A stretch of DNA of 6,780 nt, taken from assembly GCA_002256535.1 (NCBI GenBank), contig NMUJ01000021.1, positions 1 through 6,780 of the forward strand, written 5' to 3'. Below are positions 6,621-6,780 of this stretch, one piece after another; position 1 is the first letter of the stretch, and each line of letters begins with the position of its first letter. Source of the stretch: Caldifarciminota bacterium 4484_18. Lineage in GTDB: Bacteria; Hydrothermota; UBA3073; NMUJ01. The notes beneath the pieces are model-generated. The model worked only from the letters and a program-made list of their open reading frames with translations, did not search any database and was not told where the DNA came from. Both the position numbers and the translations under genes were made by a program.

Positions 6621-6780
6621 ATGCAGATATTAATGCTTATCCTAGCGTTAGAGATAGAATACACAGGGGGGTATAAGGGATACACAGAGGGATATAAAGA
6701 GTATCAACCCACAATAGTGCCATATGTTGACCCCTATACTTATACGTTGGGGCCAGGTGATGTATTGACACTCGTACTTA
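6621..6780 (+). CDS. wza: N-terminus of a Wza-type polysaccharide export protein (3' truncated by window edge)
   Basis: An open frame runs from the ATG at 6621 to the window end (53 codons, no stop). After a short hydrophobic start (MQILMLILALEIEY) and a Tyr/Gly-rich segment, it reads TYTLGPGDVLTLVL at about residues 40-53. This is the characteristic opening of the Poly_export (PF02563) domain of Wza/BexD/KpsD-type outer-membrane polysaccharide transporters. Those proteins form the periplasm-spanning channel for the finished polymer. A TAA in frame at 6612-6614 makes 6621 the earliest possible ATG; the second Met, at 6633, would shorten the hydrophobic start further. No lipobox cysteine is visible and the hydrophobic start is short, unlike E. 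coli Wza, which is a lipoprotein. The SLBB repeats and the membrane-spanning part would lie beyond the window. Confidence 0.75.
   Translation, partial: MQILMLILALEIEYTGGYKGYTEGYKEYQPTIVPYVDPYTYTLGPGDVLTLVL

Noticed and set aside
1..6780. Search for tRNA, CRISPR, insertion-sequence ends, att sites, toxin-antitoxin or defence genes
   Set aside because: No direct repeats with regular spacing, transposase motifs, cloverleaf patterns or small paired genes were seen. The window is filled by polysaccharide genes.

Overview
The window is a compact, single-strand stretch of a bacterial cell-surface polysaccharide (capsule, exopolysaccharide or O-antigen) locus of the Wzx/Wzy-dependent type. All seven recognisable genes are on the + strand and tightly packed. 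The Wza-type exporter that begins at the right edge implies a diderm (outer-membrane-bearing) bacterium. The DNA is moderately AT-rich by eye, and ATA, AGA/AGG and GTA codons are frequent. This would fit a deep-branching or thermophilic lineage, but the sequence does not allow a taxon to be named.

Layout: (1) 3-140, the last 45 codons of a gene ending like dTDP-4-dehydrorhamnose reductase (RmlD). (2) 150-1334, a Wzz-type polysaccharide co-polymerase with two membrane segments, a coiled coil and a GNVR-like segment, but no fused tyrosine kinase. (3) 1360-2604, a Wzx-type flippase. (4) 2605-2741, the largest gap, with promoter-like and orphan Shine-Dalgarno-like sequences. (5) 2742-4208, a Wzy-type polymerase. 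(6) 4215-5405 and 5402-6571, two GT4 glycosyltransferases joined by an ATGA overlap; the second is CapM/PglA-like. (7) 6621-6780+, the start of a Wza-type outer-membrane export protein, cut by the window edge.

How the parts fit: RmlD would make dTDP-L-rhamnose. The GT4 enzymes would extend an undecaprenyl-diphosphate-linked repeat unit on the cytoplasmic face. Wzx would flip it, Wzy would polymerise it in the periplasm, Wzz would set chain length, and the Wza-like protein would export the polymer. The initiating sugar-phosphate transferase, any other transferases and any BY-kinase/phosphatase pair are not in view.

I found no RNA gene, CRISPR array, insertion sequence or sign of an undescribed system. 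The points most worth a second look are the unusual Tyr/Gly-rich, apparently lipobox-less N-terminus of the Wza-like protein, the SD-poor starts with promoter-like boxes close to the start codon, and the content of the gap before wzy.
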